A stretch of DNA of 64,000 nucleotides from Lacrimispora xylanisolvens (GCF_002934545.1 NZ_PTJA01000012.1:1-64000), one strand, 5' to 3'; numbered from the stretch's first letter, positions 19,026-28,065 are shown. Notes: generated from the sequence alone by a model not told the origin. A program made the numbers and translations.

Positions 19026-19712
19026 ATGAAACCATTAACCAGTACCATAGCTGTTGAGGGCAGACATATTGTAAAAGATTTTCGGCTTGGCGAAACCATA
19101 ACCAATGTATTAAAAGATGTGTCTTTGGAAGTAATGCAGGGAGAATTTGTATCCATTATGGGACCTTCCGGTTCCGGGAAAAGTACGCTCCTTTATATAC
19201 TTGGCGGCCTTGACTCTCCCACCAGCGGCACCATACGTCTTAACGGTACCGATATCTCCCATCTGAAAGATGAACAAATGAGCCGGTTACGCCGTCAGAA
19301 AATAGGATTTGTATTTCAGTTTTATAATTTAATCCCTAACCTGAATGTGGAAGAAAACATCATGCTTCCTTTGCTTTTAGATGGCAGGAAATGGAAGGAC
19401 TATAAAAAGAAATTAAGCTACATTCTGGAATTGACAGGGTTATCTGACAGGCAAAAGCATACTCCCCGTGAATTGTCAGGCGGACAGCAACAGCGTGTGG
19501 CAATTGCCCGTGCCTTGATTGGAAGCCCTGAAATTCTTTTTGCAGACGAGCCCACTGGAAATCTGGACAGTAAAACCGGAGCGGAAATTATGCACCTGCT
19601 GCACCAGATCAATGAGGAAAGTAAACAAACGATCATCATGGTTACGCATTCAGCAGAGGCAGCCAAAAGCAGCAGCCGGATAATCACTGTCCGGGATGGA
19701 ATGGTTGAATAA
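19026..19712 (+). CDS. ABC transporter ATPase, LolD/MacB type
   Basis: This 228-residue ATPase is the partner of the FtsX-like permease. It has Walker A GPSGSGKS, the conserved FQFYNLIPNLNVEENIMLP segment typical of this subfamily, signature LSGGQQQR and Walker B EILFADEPTGNLD. The ATG at 19026 was chosen because GGAGG lies 8 nt upstream. The ATG at 19011 overlaps that ribosome binding site. It is the last gene of the four-gene kinase, regulator and exporter unit. Confidence 0.93.
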   Translation: MKPLTSTIAVEGRHIVKDFRLGETITNVLKDVSLEVMQGEFVSIMGPSGSGKSTLLYILGGLDSPTSGTIRLNGTDISHLKDEQMSRLRRQKIGFVFQFYNLIPNLNVEENIMLPLLLDGRKWKDYKKKLSYILELTGLSDRQKHTPRELSGGQQQRVAIARALIGSPEILFADEPTGNLDSKTGAEIMHLLHQINEESKQTIIMVTHSAEAAKSSSRIITVRDGMVE

Positions 19713-19737
19713 GTTTTTCGTCTATGATCGCTTATCA

Positions 19738-19775
19738 GCAAAAACTCCCCGCCAAACACAACGTCTGGAGGGGAG
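19738..19775 (-). terminator. Terminator of the CAP-domain gene
   Basis: On the minus strand, CTCCCCTCCA pairs with TGGCGGGGAG across an 11-nt loop, followed by TTTTTG. It lies 35 bp downstream of the CAP-protein stop. Confidence 0.75.
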
Positions 19776-19809
19776 CCTGATGTATGGAGTCCGGTGAGGA
19801 CTTATTTTA

Positions 19810-20592
19810 TTAGTATGTAAACAACTGTACCCAGTACTGTGTACCTGCACTGTTTTGTAAATTACCAACACCGATATGTGTAAAGTTCTTATTTAAGATG
19901 TTAGCGCGGTGTCCGGCACTGTTCATCCAGGCATTCATAACTTCTTCTGGTGTTTTCTGTCCCCAGGCAATGTTCTCGCCTGCGCCCTGGAAGTTAACGC
20001 TCTGCTCTTTTAATGCAGTGGAGAAGGAGCCGCCGTTAGGACGTACATGATCAAAAGAGGTCTGAATTTCATTGGCTCTTACATTAGCTGCTTTTTCTAC
20101 GTTAGCATCGATGGTAAGAGGAGCAAGTCCAGCTTTTGCTCTTTCTGCATTTACCAGATCAACAACCTGCTGAGTGTAGGTCTTGTTGGATGTGGAACCG
20201 TTGTTGGTATTGCCATTGTTTGTGTTACCATTATTGGTATTACCGTTGTTGGTATTACCGTTGTTGGTATTACCGTTATTGGTATTGCCGTTGTTGGTAT
20301 TACCATTGTTTGTATTTCCATTATTGGTATTGCTTCCGTTACCATTGTTGCAATTAGCATTATTATTACCATTGCCGTTGATTAAACTTGACCAGTCAAA
20401 ATTGTTTGAGTTGATCCCAAGCTGCTGAAGCTTCGCCTTTAAATCACTGGCATTGCAGGAGCCATAAATTGCAGTCACGTTTCTTCCGCCATAGCACTGT
20501 TTGTATGAGTTATTCACCGCTGCATTTGCTGTTAATGGAAGCATGCTTGTTAAGGTTAACGTAATCAATCCAATTGCCTTTAGTTTCTTCAA
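19810..20592 (-). CDS. Secreted CAP/SCP-domain protein with Asn-Thr-Gly repeat linker
   Basis: This 260-residue protein has a signal peptide (residues 1-25, ending LTANAA), a short N-terminal region with two cysteines, and a low-complexity linker of tandem GNTNN units. A C-terminal CAP domain resembles YkwD-type proteins, with VNAERAKAGLAPL, FDHVRPNG, GENIAWG and HRANILN. Such domains are common in secreted clostridial proteins, and their activity is mostly undefined. The start is TTG with AGGAGG 8 nt upstream. No ATG fits between the site and the signal peptide. It is monocistronic. Confidence 0.88.
   Translation of the reverse strand: MKKLKAIGLITLTLTSMLPLTANAAVNNSYKQCYGGRNVTAIYGSCNASDLKAKLQQLGINSNNFDWSSLINGNGNNNANCNNGNGSNTNNGNTNNGNTNNGNTNNGNTNNGNTNNGNTNNGNTNNGNTNNGSTSNKTYTQQVVDLVNAERAKAGLAPLTIDANVEKAANVRANEIQTSFDHVRPNGGSFSTALKEQSVNFQGAGENIAWGQKTPEEVMNAWMNSAGHRANILNKNFTHIGVGNLQNSAGTQYWVQLFTY
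20196..20346. repeat. 18-bp tandem repeat encoding a GNTNN linker
   Basis: About eight degenerate copies of an 18-bp unit (core GGTATTACCGTTGTT) lie inside the CAP-protein gene. Each encodes six residues of the NTNNGN linker. Such coding minisatellites change copy number by slippage, so linker length probably varies between strains. Confidence 0.85.
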
Positions 20593-20739
20593 TGTTATTT
20601 CCTCCTTTTGGGTTTGTTACAATTTTATTACATTTGTGTTACAAGAATATGATAGCACTCTCACTTCCATTTTTCCAGTGGTAATACATGGTAATTATTT
20701 TACCAGATTCCCAGAATCGGAAAAAGGTATTTTCCATAC

Positions 20740-21615
20740 TCATTCCAATTCTTTGTATGCATCTGTCAAATAGTCCAGAAAATGCCTGCTTGCAGCAGGT
20801 AAAATCCTCTGATCCTTAAATACAACTCCAATGGTTCTGCTAAGCGGCGGTTCCATATTTCTTATAGCATTTTTGTAATCCACCCTGTTTAAAATTAAGT
20901 CGGAAAGAATCCCCACACCCAGTCCTTTTTCAATCATCGCCATAATTGTATAATCATCATGAACAATATATTGAATGTTTGGCTTGATTCCATGCTGCTG
21001 GAAATATTCCATAGGCTCATTCATACTTCCCTCTTCCAGCAATATAAATGGCTCCTGCGCCAATTCCTCTATTGGAATATTATCTTTCGCTGCCAGGGGA
21101 TGGTTGATGGGAAGAACTGCAAGCATGGGATCTTTTTTTAAGGGAATGGTTTTCAGTTCCTGATCGGTTACTGCCTGGGGATTAATGAAACCAAAGTCCA
21201 CGCTTCCTTCCTTCACCAGCTCCTCGATTGCCGTGTAGTCTCCCTGATAAAGCTGAAAGCTGACAGAGGGATATTGTTCTTTGAATCCTTTCATCAGTCC
21301 CGGAAGCCAGTGACAGGATACACTGGCAAATGTTCCAATACGGATGGATACATTCTGAATTCCTTCTATCTCACTTCGTTTTTCCATCAATTCCCTGTAT
21401 GCATGGCAGATATTTTTTATGTAAGGCATAAGTTCTGCACCGTCCGGAGTCAGTGTTACTCCTTTTTTTGACCGTACAAAAAGGACTGTATCAAGTTCCT
21501 CTTCCAGAGACTGAACCATCTGGCTGACAGCAGACTGTGTATAACCCAGCTCCCTTGCCGCTTTCGTAAATCCCCCGCATTCCGCAATTTTAACCACTGC
21601 CCGGTACCGGTTCAT
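20740..21615 (-). CDS. LysR-family regulator, probable regulator of azlCD
   Basis: This 291-residue protein has an N-terminal HTH (FTKAARELGYTQSAVSQMVQSLEEE) and a substrate-binding-like effector domain. It is divergent from azlCD, with 130 bp between starts, the usual arrangement for a LysR regulator and its target. The effector is unknown; a branched-chain amino acid or related compound would fit. Confidence 0.88.
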   Translation of the reverse strand: MNRYRAVVKIAECGGFTKAARELGYTQSAVSQMVQSLEEELDTVLFVRSKKGVTLTPDGAELMPYIKNICHAYRELMEKRSEIEGIQNVSIRIGTFASVSCHWLPGLMKGFKEQYPSVSFQLYQGDYTAIEELVKEGSVDFGFINPQAVTDQELKTIPLKKDPMLAVLPINHPLAAKDNIPIEELAQEPFILLEEGSMNEPMEYFQQHGIKPNIQYIVHDDYTIMAMIEKGLGVGILSDLILNRVDYKNAIRNMEPPLSRTIGVVFKDQRILPAASRHFLDYLTDAYKELE

Positions 21616-21745
21616 TCATCTGCCCCCTTATCCATCAGTTTTCCTAATGTTTCCATTATAAACATTTGTTTTACTGATGTAAAGAACCGTGGTATATTTT
21701 TCTTAGTTTACCAAAAGGCTACTGGCCATTTTACGGAGGATTTTT

Positions 21746-22468
21746 ATGAATCAGCGCAGCTTACAATATACTACCGGAATAAAGGACGGGATTCCAATTG
21801 GGCTTGGGTATTTTGCAGTATCCTTTACCTTTGGCATCATGGCAGCTAACACAGGGCTTACACCATGGCAGGCCATCGTGATGTCACTTACCAACTTAAC
21901 CTCAGCAGGACAGTTTGCCGGACTTGGGATTATTAAAGCAGGGGCATCCCTTGGAGAACTGGCACTTGCCCAGTTTGTGATCAATTTAAGGTATAGCTTA
22001 ATGTCCTGTTCCCTGTCCCAGAAATTGAAAGAAGATACTCCTTTTATCCATCGTCTTCTTATTGGATACGGCGTAACAGATGAAGTTTTTGGTGTTTCAG
22101 TGTGCAAATTCGGAAAAATAGATCCACTGTACTGTTATGGACTCCTGTCTGCAGCCGTACCTGGCTGGACGTTTGGGACTGCTTTCGGTGCAGTGTCAGG
22201 AAGCCTGCTTCCAGACCGGATTATTAGTGCATTAAGCGTGGGGTTATACGGCATGTTTGTGGCAATTATTGTACCGCCGGCAAGGGATAACCGGACTTTG
22301 GCGTGGGTGGTAGCTGCTTCCATGATTCTTAGTTTCCTGTTTTCCTGGCTACCATGGCTGCGTATGATTTCTTCTGGTATGAGGCTTATTTTTTTGACAG
22401 TTGTGATTGCAGGTGCAGCTGCATTTTTATTTCCATTTCCAACCAACGAGGAGGATTGTTATGAATGA
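21746..22468 (+). CDS. azlC: Branched-chain amino acid exporter, large subunit
   Basis: This 240-residue membrane protein of the AzlC family has about seven hydrophobic helices. The N-terminal motif IPIGLGYFAVSFTFGIMA and the segment LTNLTSAGQFAGL match the family. AzlC and AzlD form a two-component exporter of branched-chain amino acids or their analogues. It overlaps azlD by 8 bp. ACGGAGGA precedes the ATG. Confidence 0.92.
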   Translation: MNQRSLQYTTGIKDGIPIGLGYFAVSFTFGIMAANTGLTPWQAIVMSLTNLTSAGQFAGLGIIKAGASLGELALAQFVINLRYSLMSCSLSQKLKEDTPFIHRLLIGYGVTDEVFGVSVCKFGKIDPLYCYGLLSAAVPGWTFGTAFGAVSGSLLPDRIISALSVGLYGMFVAIIVPPARDNRTLAWVVAASMILSFLFSWLPWLRMISSGMRLIFLTVVIAGAAAFLFPFPTNEEDCYE

Positions 22469-22775
22469 CCGTATCTATGTATACATTTTGGTAATGGCAA
22501 TTGTGACTTACGCCATCCGCGTACTTCCTCTGACTCTGATCCGGCGGGAAATAAAAAATACATGGGTACGGTCATTTCTCTTCTACGTTCCTTATGTAAC
22601 CTTGTCCGTGATGACGTTTCCGGCAATTTTGTCAGCTACCAGGAGTATCTGGTCTGCGGCGGCGGCATTGGCGGTGGCGGTGGTGATGGCTTATAGGGGA
22701 AAGTCGTTAATCTTTGTTTCCCTGACGGCTTGCGGGGTTGTGTTTTTGATGGAGTTAGTGTCGTTTACTATATAA
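22461..22775 (+). CDS. azlD: Branched-chain amino acid exporter, small subunit
   Basis: This 104-residue protein of the AzlD family has about four hydrophobic helices and the conserved N-terminal YAIRVLPLTLIRR. The ATG at 22461 follows GAGGAGGATT and overlaps the azlC stop, which implies translational coupling. An in-frame upstream start at 22407 would lie inside azlC and is not needed. Confidence 0.92.
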   Translation: MNDRIYVYILVMAIVTYAIRVLPLTLIRREIKNTWVRSFLFYVPYVTLSVMTFPAILSATRSIWSAAAALAVAVVMAYRGKSLIFVSLTACGVVFLMELVSFTI

Positions 22776-22831
22776 CGATTCTAATTAGAAACGAGAATAT
22801 TTAATGTCAAGAAATCACCCCAGGTTTATGT

Positions 22832-23515
22832 TTATTTCGTGATCCACTCAAGGTGAGCGCCCGGTTCCACTGTTCCGTAATTTATTGGCGCAATTTCTCC
22901 TGTTTCAGGATTGGTCGGCTGGTCAATTTGATATAAATATCCGTTTTTTCCGTATCTTCCAAACGCACTTTGGTCGTAGCGTTCGCGATCCATACAAATG
23001 TTGACGGCTTTCAATCCAACCACCACTTCTTTGCTTCCCTCAAAAAGCTCATGTTCCCATAGAAACTCACATTCCATATTTAAAAAGCACTCTTTGATTC
23101 GAGGCGCATTAACCTTTGAGGCTTTCTCTGCCGTTAAACCAGATGCGGTGATTTCATCTGTTTCAAACTCATTATTACCAATTGTTTTAATACAGCGGTC
23201 ATAAATATCTTTTGAAGGAAAATTCAACACGCAAACCTGCGTCTCTTTTAATGATTGATACATATGCCCGCCTTTATCCACTTTTCCCATGATACAGATG
23301 AAGTTATCAGCCCCGCTGCCCGCAAAGGATGACCAGGAATGCAGACAGGCGTTTTCTTTACCGTTGGATTTCCAACCTGTAACGACGAACACCAGTGACG
23401 GCATGGCTGTCACTAAATCAAACCAGGACAAATTGCCGCAGGCTTCCAGGTATTGCTTTGTATCATACCCGTTAAGGCTTTCCGGCCTTTCAAAAATAGA
23501 AATTTCCTTTTTCAT
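22832..23515 (-). CDS. Flavin reductase-like protein (FMN-binding split barrel)
   Basis: This 227-residue protein resembles flavin reductase / FMN-binding split-barrel proteins. Visible features are an N-terminal AMPSLVFVVTGW strand, a WSSFAGSG turn and FICIMGK and VCVLNFPS strands. It probably binds FMN and acts in electron transfer or NAD(P)H-dependent flavin reduction; the partner is unknown. The ATG at 23515 has GGGAGGAA upstream, while the longer frame lacks a site. It lies 70 bp downstream of a WYL regulator on the same strand. Confidence 0.78.
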   Translation of the reverse strand: MKKEISIFERPESLNGYDTKQYLEACGNLSWFDLVTAMPSLVFVVTGWKSNGKENACLHSWSSFAGSGADNFICIMGKVDKGGHMYQSLKETQVCVLNFPSKDIYDRCIKTIGNNEFETDEITASGLTAEKASKVNAPRIKECFLNMECEFLWEHELFEGSKEVVVGLKAVNICMDRERYDQSAFGRYGKNGYLYQIDQPTNPETGEIAPINYGTVEPGAHLEWITK

Positions 23516-23584
23516 ACTTAATTCCTCCCTTTTATTTGATCTGTGTATAGAGTAACAAATAGAATAAGACAACTGTATGTCGTA

Positions 23585-24496
23585 TTACTTATATTGATTT
23601 AATATATTTTTTGCATTCAGGCAAATTTCATCCATTAAATCGAGAGGTTCTATGACCTTTACGGCATCACCATAACTTAGTATCCATTGTAGTAAGTAAT
23701 TACGATTTGTAAAATTGTTTTCAAATATTAATTTGCCGGATTGATTATCAAATGTTATACATTCCGGACCATATTCATCAATTAATCTATATTTTACACT
23801 TATATCAAAAAGGGCTGTCAGTTTTATATCATCGCTCCAAATATAATGATCAAAATCAAGTTCTTTCTCTGAAATAACTCGTTCTTCATAACTTGTTTTA
23901 AGATTTTGTAATTTGCTTAAACGGTTCAATTTAAAGAGCCTGTAATCCTCTTTCGTTAGACAGTACCCATAAACATACCATGCAGACCATCTAAATATGA
24001 TGAAATAAGGTTCTATCGTACGTTCGCTTTCTCCTTTTTCAGAATAATATTGGAATTTAATTAGTTCCTGATTATTAATAGCCTGTTTTATCAACTCTAT
24101 TTTTTCAGTCAGGCTCACTTGATAAAATGAGGCTAAATCAATAATAATTCTATTATGGCCAGAAAGGACAGCACGCTTTTTATAAGCGAATTTCTCCATA
24201 AGACTTTGAGTATAAGTATATTTTGAAACGCTGTCTGCGCTCTTAAGTCCCATAAAAATTGCACTCAGTTCTTCTTGTGTCAGTATTGTCTGATTGATTT
24301 TATACCCTTCAGCAATGGAAAGCCCCCCTCCATATCCCTGCATGGACACAATCGGGATTCCAGCTTTGCATATATGATCAATATCACGCTGGATCGTCCT
24401 GCTTGAAACTTCAAACCGCTCCGCCAACTGGGATATTGTTGTTTTCTCCTTCTGCAAAAGAATTGTAATAATACCGATTAAACGATCTATTTTCAT
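23585..24496 (-). CDS. WYL-domain transcriptional regulator
   Basis: This 303-residue protein has an N-terminal DeoR-type HTH (residues 1-60, TTISQLAERFEVSSRTIQRDID) and a WYL domain around residues 130-210 with FRWSAWYVYGYCLTKEDYRLFKLNRL. A C-terminal WCX-like extension follows. WYL domains sense small ligands or nucleic acids. It may control the flavin reductase-like gene downstream. Base composition here is already more AT-rich than in the genes to the left. Confidence 0.87.
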   Translation of the reverse strand: MKIDRLIGIITILLQKEKTTISQLAERFEVSSRTIQRDIDHICKAGIPIVSMQGYGGGLSIAEGYKINQTILTQEELSAIFMGLKSADSVSKYTYTQSLMEKFAYKKRAVLSGHNRIIIDLASFYQVSLTEKIELIKQAINNQELIKFQYYSEKGESERTIEPYFIIFRWSAWYVYGYCLTKEDYRLFKLNRLSKLQNLKTSYEERVISEKELDFDHYIWSDDIKLTALFDISVKYRLIDEYGPECITFDNQSGKLIFENNFTNRNYLLQWILSYGDAVKVIEPLDLMDEICLNAKNILNQYK

Positions 24497-24617
24497 ATGC
24501 TCACCCCTATCCCATTATAACATAAGAATGGGAAATTAACCTCTTGCACAGGTTAGTTTTCTAAATCCGGCAAAGACATGTCAGCATAGCTTTGTTTATA
24601 TGAATATAATAAAACAT

Positions 24618-24641
24618 GGCAACATTCCCCCCAATGTCACC
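24618..24641 (-). terminator. Possible terminator of the folate operon
   Basis: On the minus strand GGTGACATT can pair with AATGTTGCC around a six-G loop, with two G-U pairs. ATGTTTTATTATATTC follows. It is the only hairpin with a T-rich tail I could find between folT and the next gene, but it is weaker than the other terminators here. Confidence 0.4.
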
Positions 24642-24837
24642 ATGTCCTTCCCGCCTTAAACTTGTCGCCGGCTTTTCCTGTGATTTTTCCTTCTACCAGA
24701 GCCATAGAGGTATATGCTCCCAAAGAACCTACGTCAAGAGGATTCCACAGATACATATATGGACAGGAATGTGCTTCATCATTCCCTATGTATTCTGCCA
24801 TTTCATTGTTATCACCGGATGGCTGGAAGAGAATGCA
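24637..24837 (-). pseudogene. C-terminal remnant of a rhamnose/AI-2-type sugar-binding protein
   Basis: Minus-strand translation gives about 65 residues that match the end of RhaS/LsrB-type periplasmic sugar-binding proteins. Key parts are NNEMAEYIGNDE, MYLWNPLDVGSLGAYTSMAL and VEGKITGKAGDKFKAGR. There is no start codon or ribosome binding site; a TAG lies in frame just upstream, and the sequence ends in a stop soon after the GR motif. No other part of a sugar transporter is nearby. It looks like a decayed fragment at the edge of the folate island. Confidence 0.6.
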
Positions 24838-24847
24838 GCTGATCCAC

Positions 24848-25369
24848 TTAATCTTCTAATTGATTGACTACAGCCTTTTGTCTTAACTCTGCAATAGGAT
24901 AAACAACCAATCTAATTACAATAACTTCTATTGGTATCATAACTACATTTTGGAATACCCTGGTTGGAAGTACAGCAAGGTATCCTTGTCCCGTTAACAT
25001 ATATAACCAAAATGAATTTAAAAATATACTGACAGCAATATTAGCGAACGCTACTACCCCCAACACACGCCAGGTCTTTTTGGGTTTTTGATACAAAAAC
25101 AAACCATATAAAGCTCCTTTTAGCAATGCAGATATTGTAAATCCCGGAAAATATCCAAACGGATTAAGCATGGCTATTATAATATCCCCTAAAGCTGCAT
25201 TAACTGACGCATAGAAAGGACCATACAAGATTGCGGTTAACGCAAGAGGAACAAATCCGAATCCAATCTTCATATATAACGTTGAAATAGTTAAAAACCT
25301 GCCTGCGATTATCTGTAATGCTAACAAAACACCTAAAACAGCTATTTTCTGACCAAACTTTTCTTTCAT
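24848..25369 (-). CDS. folT: ECF transporter S component, FolT family
   Basis: This 173-residue membrane protein has about six hydrophobic helices. Features of the FolT family are the pattern FPGFTISALLKGALYGLFLY in the middle and LNSFWLYMLTGQGYLAVLPTRV near the C-terminus. S components bind the vitamin and dock on the EcfAA'T module encoded three genes upstream. It is the last gene of the folate operon and overlaps the WD40 gene by 4 bp (ATGA). A second FolT-like gene lies at 29792-30304, so one of the two may bind a different pterin or a folate form. Confidence 0.85.
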   Translation of the reverse strand: MKEKFGQKIAVLGVLLALQIIAGRFLTISTLYMKIGFGFVPLALTAILYGPFYASVNAALGDIIIAMLNPFGYFPGFTISALLKGALYGLFLYQKPKKTWRVLGVVAFANIAVSIFLNSFWLYMLTGQGYLAVLPTRVFQNVVMIPIEVIVIRLVVYPIAELRQKAVVNQLED

Positions 25370-27225
25370 CTCATTTTGCCTCCCTTAACTTGTAGTTTTT
25401 CTTCTATAATGTTATCTAAGGTACCCGAATCTAACATCTCCGGCAGTACACTTCCGGAAGCGATAAAATCTCCCCAAAATAGAATCTGCGGAAACCTGTT
25501 CCACCCCGTTCTTTTAACTACTTCTTTTCTCATTCCATCATTATTAGAAAGATCAATTCTAATATATGGTAGATTGTATCGTTCCAATAGCATACTGTCT
25601 CTTTCAATATAATATTGGGTACATTCTTTACTGTCATCTATAAATAGAATAACATTTTTCTCAAAAAATTCATTTTTCATTATACTCTCTGGCTCACTTA
25701 TTAGTGTCAGCATATTACGTTCTTCTTCAATAACTACTGGATATCGTTTCATCTCTCCCTTTTCATTTCCAGTAAATAAAAAATCATTGGTCAAAAGGCA
25801 GGTAGTTACTAAATCATTAACAGATATGGAAGAAACGCTATTCTTGATTAACTCGTCACATATTCCAATCTTCATACTGGTAGATATGTAGGCCAGCCTG
25901 CTATTATCCGAACAATAAGATACTTTCCAAATACGGCCCTCTGTTATTTTCCTATAACAAATTTTATAATCCTTTTTAATATTCACTATCAGGATAGTAC
26001 CTTCAAATGTGGAAATATAGATATATTCCTTTGAACAATTATAAGCCATGGAGGTAAAATGATAACCGTCGCATTTTATAATCTTCTCGATCAGGTTCTT
26101 CTGGCGATCCCAGATTATAAGTTCTCCTTCGACACTGAGAATGGCTATTTTTTGCTGTAATTCCAAAGAACAAATATCAATTAACTGATTGCAGCTGATC
26201 TTAAATGTTTCTATTTTTCTTGTATTCAGATCATATAATAAAAATATACCTTCTGCCGACACAGCATATACGGTTACATTTATAATGCATAAATTATTGA
26301 ACCATAGTTTTACTCGTTCCAGTAGTTTTATATTTAATAAATTATTATCTATTTTAATAATTTCGCCTCTGCTGGTAACTGCAATTAAATTATCCTGGGA
26401 AACGGCTGCAATTGCATTAAGCCAACCCACTGAGCATTTCAGGTAATTTGATACGCTTTCGGACATATTGTATCCCACAACCTCACCATTTTCTGATACA
26501 GAATACAACATACCCTGGTGTACATAAAGATTCCATATTGCCCCGCCGTTTATTCCAATGTCTTTAATATCATTATAGGGAACAGAGTATAGCTCACCAT
26601 ACTCTGTTCCAATATAGAAATTGTTTTTTATATAGGCAATTGACAATATCCATCCTTTTTTTACTGGATAGGCACCTGAATAAATACCTGATTTTAGATT
26701 CCACTTTCTGATATATCCATCATAGCCCGATGTAAATAAACTATCTCCTACAATACAGGCATCTGTTACCCAATTCGTGTGATTTCCTGTAAACGCTTTC
26801 TCCTCTCCTCCTTCCTTCTTCACATAAATGTCAAATGAATTTCCATAATAGACTCTCATATATGTAGTCTCTGAAATGTATATCTGCTTCCTTATCTTTT
26901 TCCCAGAGTTTGCTTCATTATTTTTTAAAATGACATTTTGTGGTATAGATGTTCTTCCTATTTTTTGTTCTATTTTTAAACAATTATCTTTATATAAAAT
27001 ATTAATCGTATAATGTTCAAAAATCAGAACTAACGTTTGTTTTTCCTTCCGGATTTCACAAAAGCTGCGGGAGTCAAAAAATCCCAAATATTCTCTATTA
27101 AAAAATTGAGGGTTGTATATCTCTAATCTATTATCCGAAAATCCCAGTACTAAGAAATCAATGAAATCTTCCATGAAAATAATAGGTCGGTCCTCAGAAA
27201 AAAGTGAAGTGACTTTTTTTGTCAT
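25366..27225 (-). CDS. WD40-like beta-propeller fused to a glutaredoxin-like domain
   Basis: This is a 619-residue protein with no signal peptide, so probably cytoplasmic. Residues 1-130 are not assigned. From about 140 to 500 there is a series of propeller-type repeats, clearest at SLFTSGYDGYIRKWNLKSG. The last 96 residues look like a monothiol glutaredoxin fold: a first strand NVILFI, a single cysteine at 535 where CGFS would lie, then TGWNRFPQILFWGD with the cis-proline at 579, and GSVLPEMLDSGTL. CGFS itself is missing. The gene sits between ecfT and folT and is translationally coupled to folT. I know of no characterised protein with this arrangement, and its function is unknown. Confidence 0.7.
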   Translation of the reverse strand: MTKKVTSLFSEDRPIIFMEDFIDFLVLGFSDNRLEIYNPQFFNREYLGFFDSRSFCEIRKEKQTLVLIFEHYTINILYKDNCLKIEQKIGRTSIPQNVILKNNEANSGKKIRKQIYISETTYMRVYYGNSFDIYVKKEGGEEKAFTGNHTNWVTDACIVGDSLFTSGYDGYIRKWNLKSGIYSGAYPVKKGWILSIAYIKNNFYIGTEYGELYSVPYNDIKDIGINGGAIWNLYVHQGMLYSVSENGEVVGYNMSESVSNYLKCSVGWLNAIAAVSQDNLIAVTSRGEIIKIDNNLLNIKLLERVKLWFNNLCIINVTVYAVSAEGIFLLYDLNTRKIETFKISCNQLIDICSLELQQKIAILSVEGELIIWDRQKNLIEKIIKCDGYHFTSMAYNCSKEYIYISTFEGTILIVNIKKDYKICYRKITEGRIWKVSYCSDNSRLAYISTSMKIGICDELIKNSVSSISVNDLVTTCLLTNDFLFTGNEKGEMKRYPVVIEEERNMLTLISEPESIMKNEFFEKNVILFIDDSKECTQYYIERDSMLLERYNLPYIRIDLSNNDGMRKEVVKRTGWNRFPQILFWGDFIASGSVLPEMLDSGTLDNIIEEKLQVKGGKMR

Positions 27226-27249
27226 ATCTGTTACTTCCTCCTATAATAA

Positions 27250-28065
27250 TCAATAAAAAACTTTAGGTATTATTGTGTTTATATATATGACCAAAGCTCC
27301 TGTTACCCCTGTAGTTATAAAAAGGAAGAGATCATATTTTTTATATTTTAGTTTTTCTAAATAAGTACGTGTGTTTTTGCTGTCATAGCAACGGCAGCTC
27401 ATGGCTAATGTAAGTTCGTCAGCACGTTGAAAGGATGCCATAAATAAGGGGATTAATATTGGAATGCGGCTCTTTACCCGCTTTATAATACTACCCGAAT
27501 CCATATCAGCCCCTCTTGCTTTCTGCGCGGAGATGATTTTATCCGCTTCTTCTACTAAAGTGGGTATGAATCGTAAAGCTATCGTCATAGTCATAGCTAT
27601 CTCCTGGACAGGAAAATTTAATTTATTCAGGGGATTTAAAAGCTGCTCTAACCCATGTGTTATCTGCATTATAGATGTTGTATAAGTAAAGATATAGGTA
27701 CCGATAACCAGACAGACAAGTCTGATACACATAAAAATAGCCGCCCAAACACCTCTGTCAGTGATTTTAAGAAATCCGATTTTCCACAAAACATTGCCAT
27801 CTGTTAAAAAAATATTAAAAATCAGTGAGATGCCTAATAAGGGAATCATAGGATCTATACTTTTTTTTAGTAATTTTAATGATACTCCTGACAATATAAT
27901 TGCACCAATAATAAAAGCCACGCCTGATAATAGTGATAGAAAATTTGAAGCTGCAAATAAAATAAAGATGTATATAAGGCCAACTATTATCTTAGCTCTG
28001 GGATCCATTTTATGAACGATGGAATTACCCGGAAAGTATTGTCCAATCGTAATATCTCTTAACAT
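27250..28065 (-). CDS. ecfT: ECF transporter transmembrane subunit
   Basis: This 271-residue membrane protein has about five to six hydrophobic helices. The coupling motif region SAQKARGADMDSG and the later ADELTLAMSCRCYDS match the conserved A-R-G and second motifs of EcfT. It links the ATPases to the S component. It overlaps the second ATPase gene by 7 bp. Confidence 0.92.
   Translation of the reverse strand: MLRDITIGQYFPGNSIVHKMDPRAKIIVGLIYIFILFAASNFLSLLSGVAFIIGAIILSGVSLKLLKKSIDPMIPLLGISLIFNIFLTDGNVLWKIGFLKITDRGVWAAIFMCIRLVCLVIGTYIFTYTTSIMQITHGLEQLLNPLNKLNFPVQEIAMTMTIALRFIPTLVEEADKIISAQKARGADMDSGSIIKRVKSRIPILIPLFMASFQRADELTLAMSCRCYDSKNTRTYLEKLKYKKYDLFLFITTGVTGALVIYINTIIPKVFY

Noticed and set aside
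20196-20346. Possible CRISPR-like array
   Set aside because: The repeats are 18 bp, directly adjacent without spacers, and stay in frame inside a secreted protein gene.
20047-20428. Overlapping open frames across the CAP-protein repeats
   Set aside because: They are low-complexity readings of the 18-bp repeat in other frames, without ribosome binding sites.
24616-24867. 83-codon plus-strand frame between the WYL gene and folT
   Set aside because: The minus strand of the same stretch reads as a sugar-binding-protein remnant, which explains the open frame.
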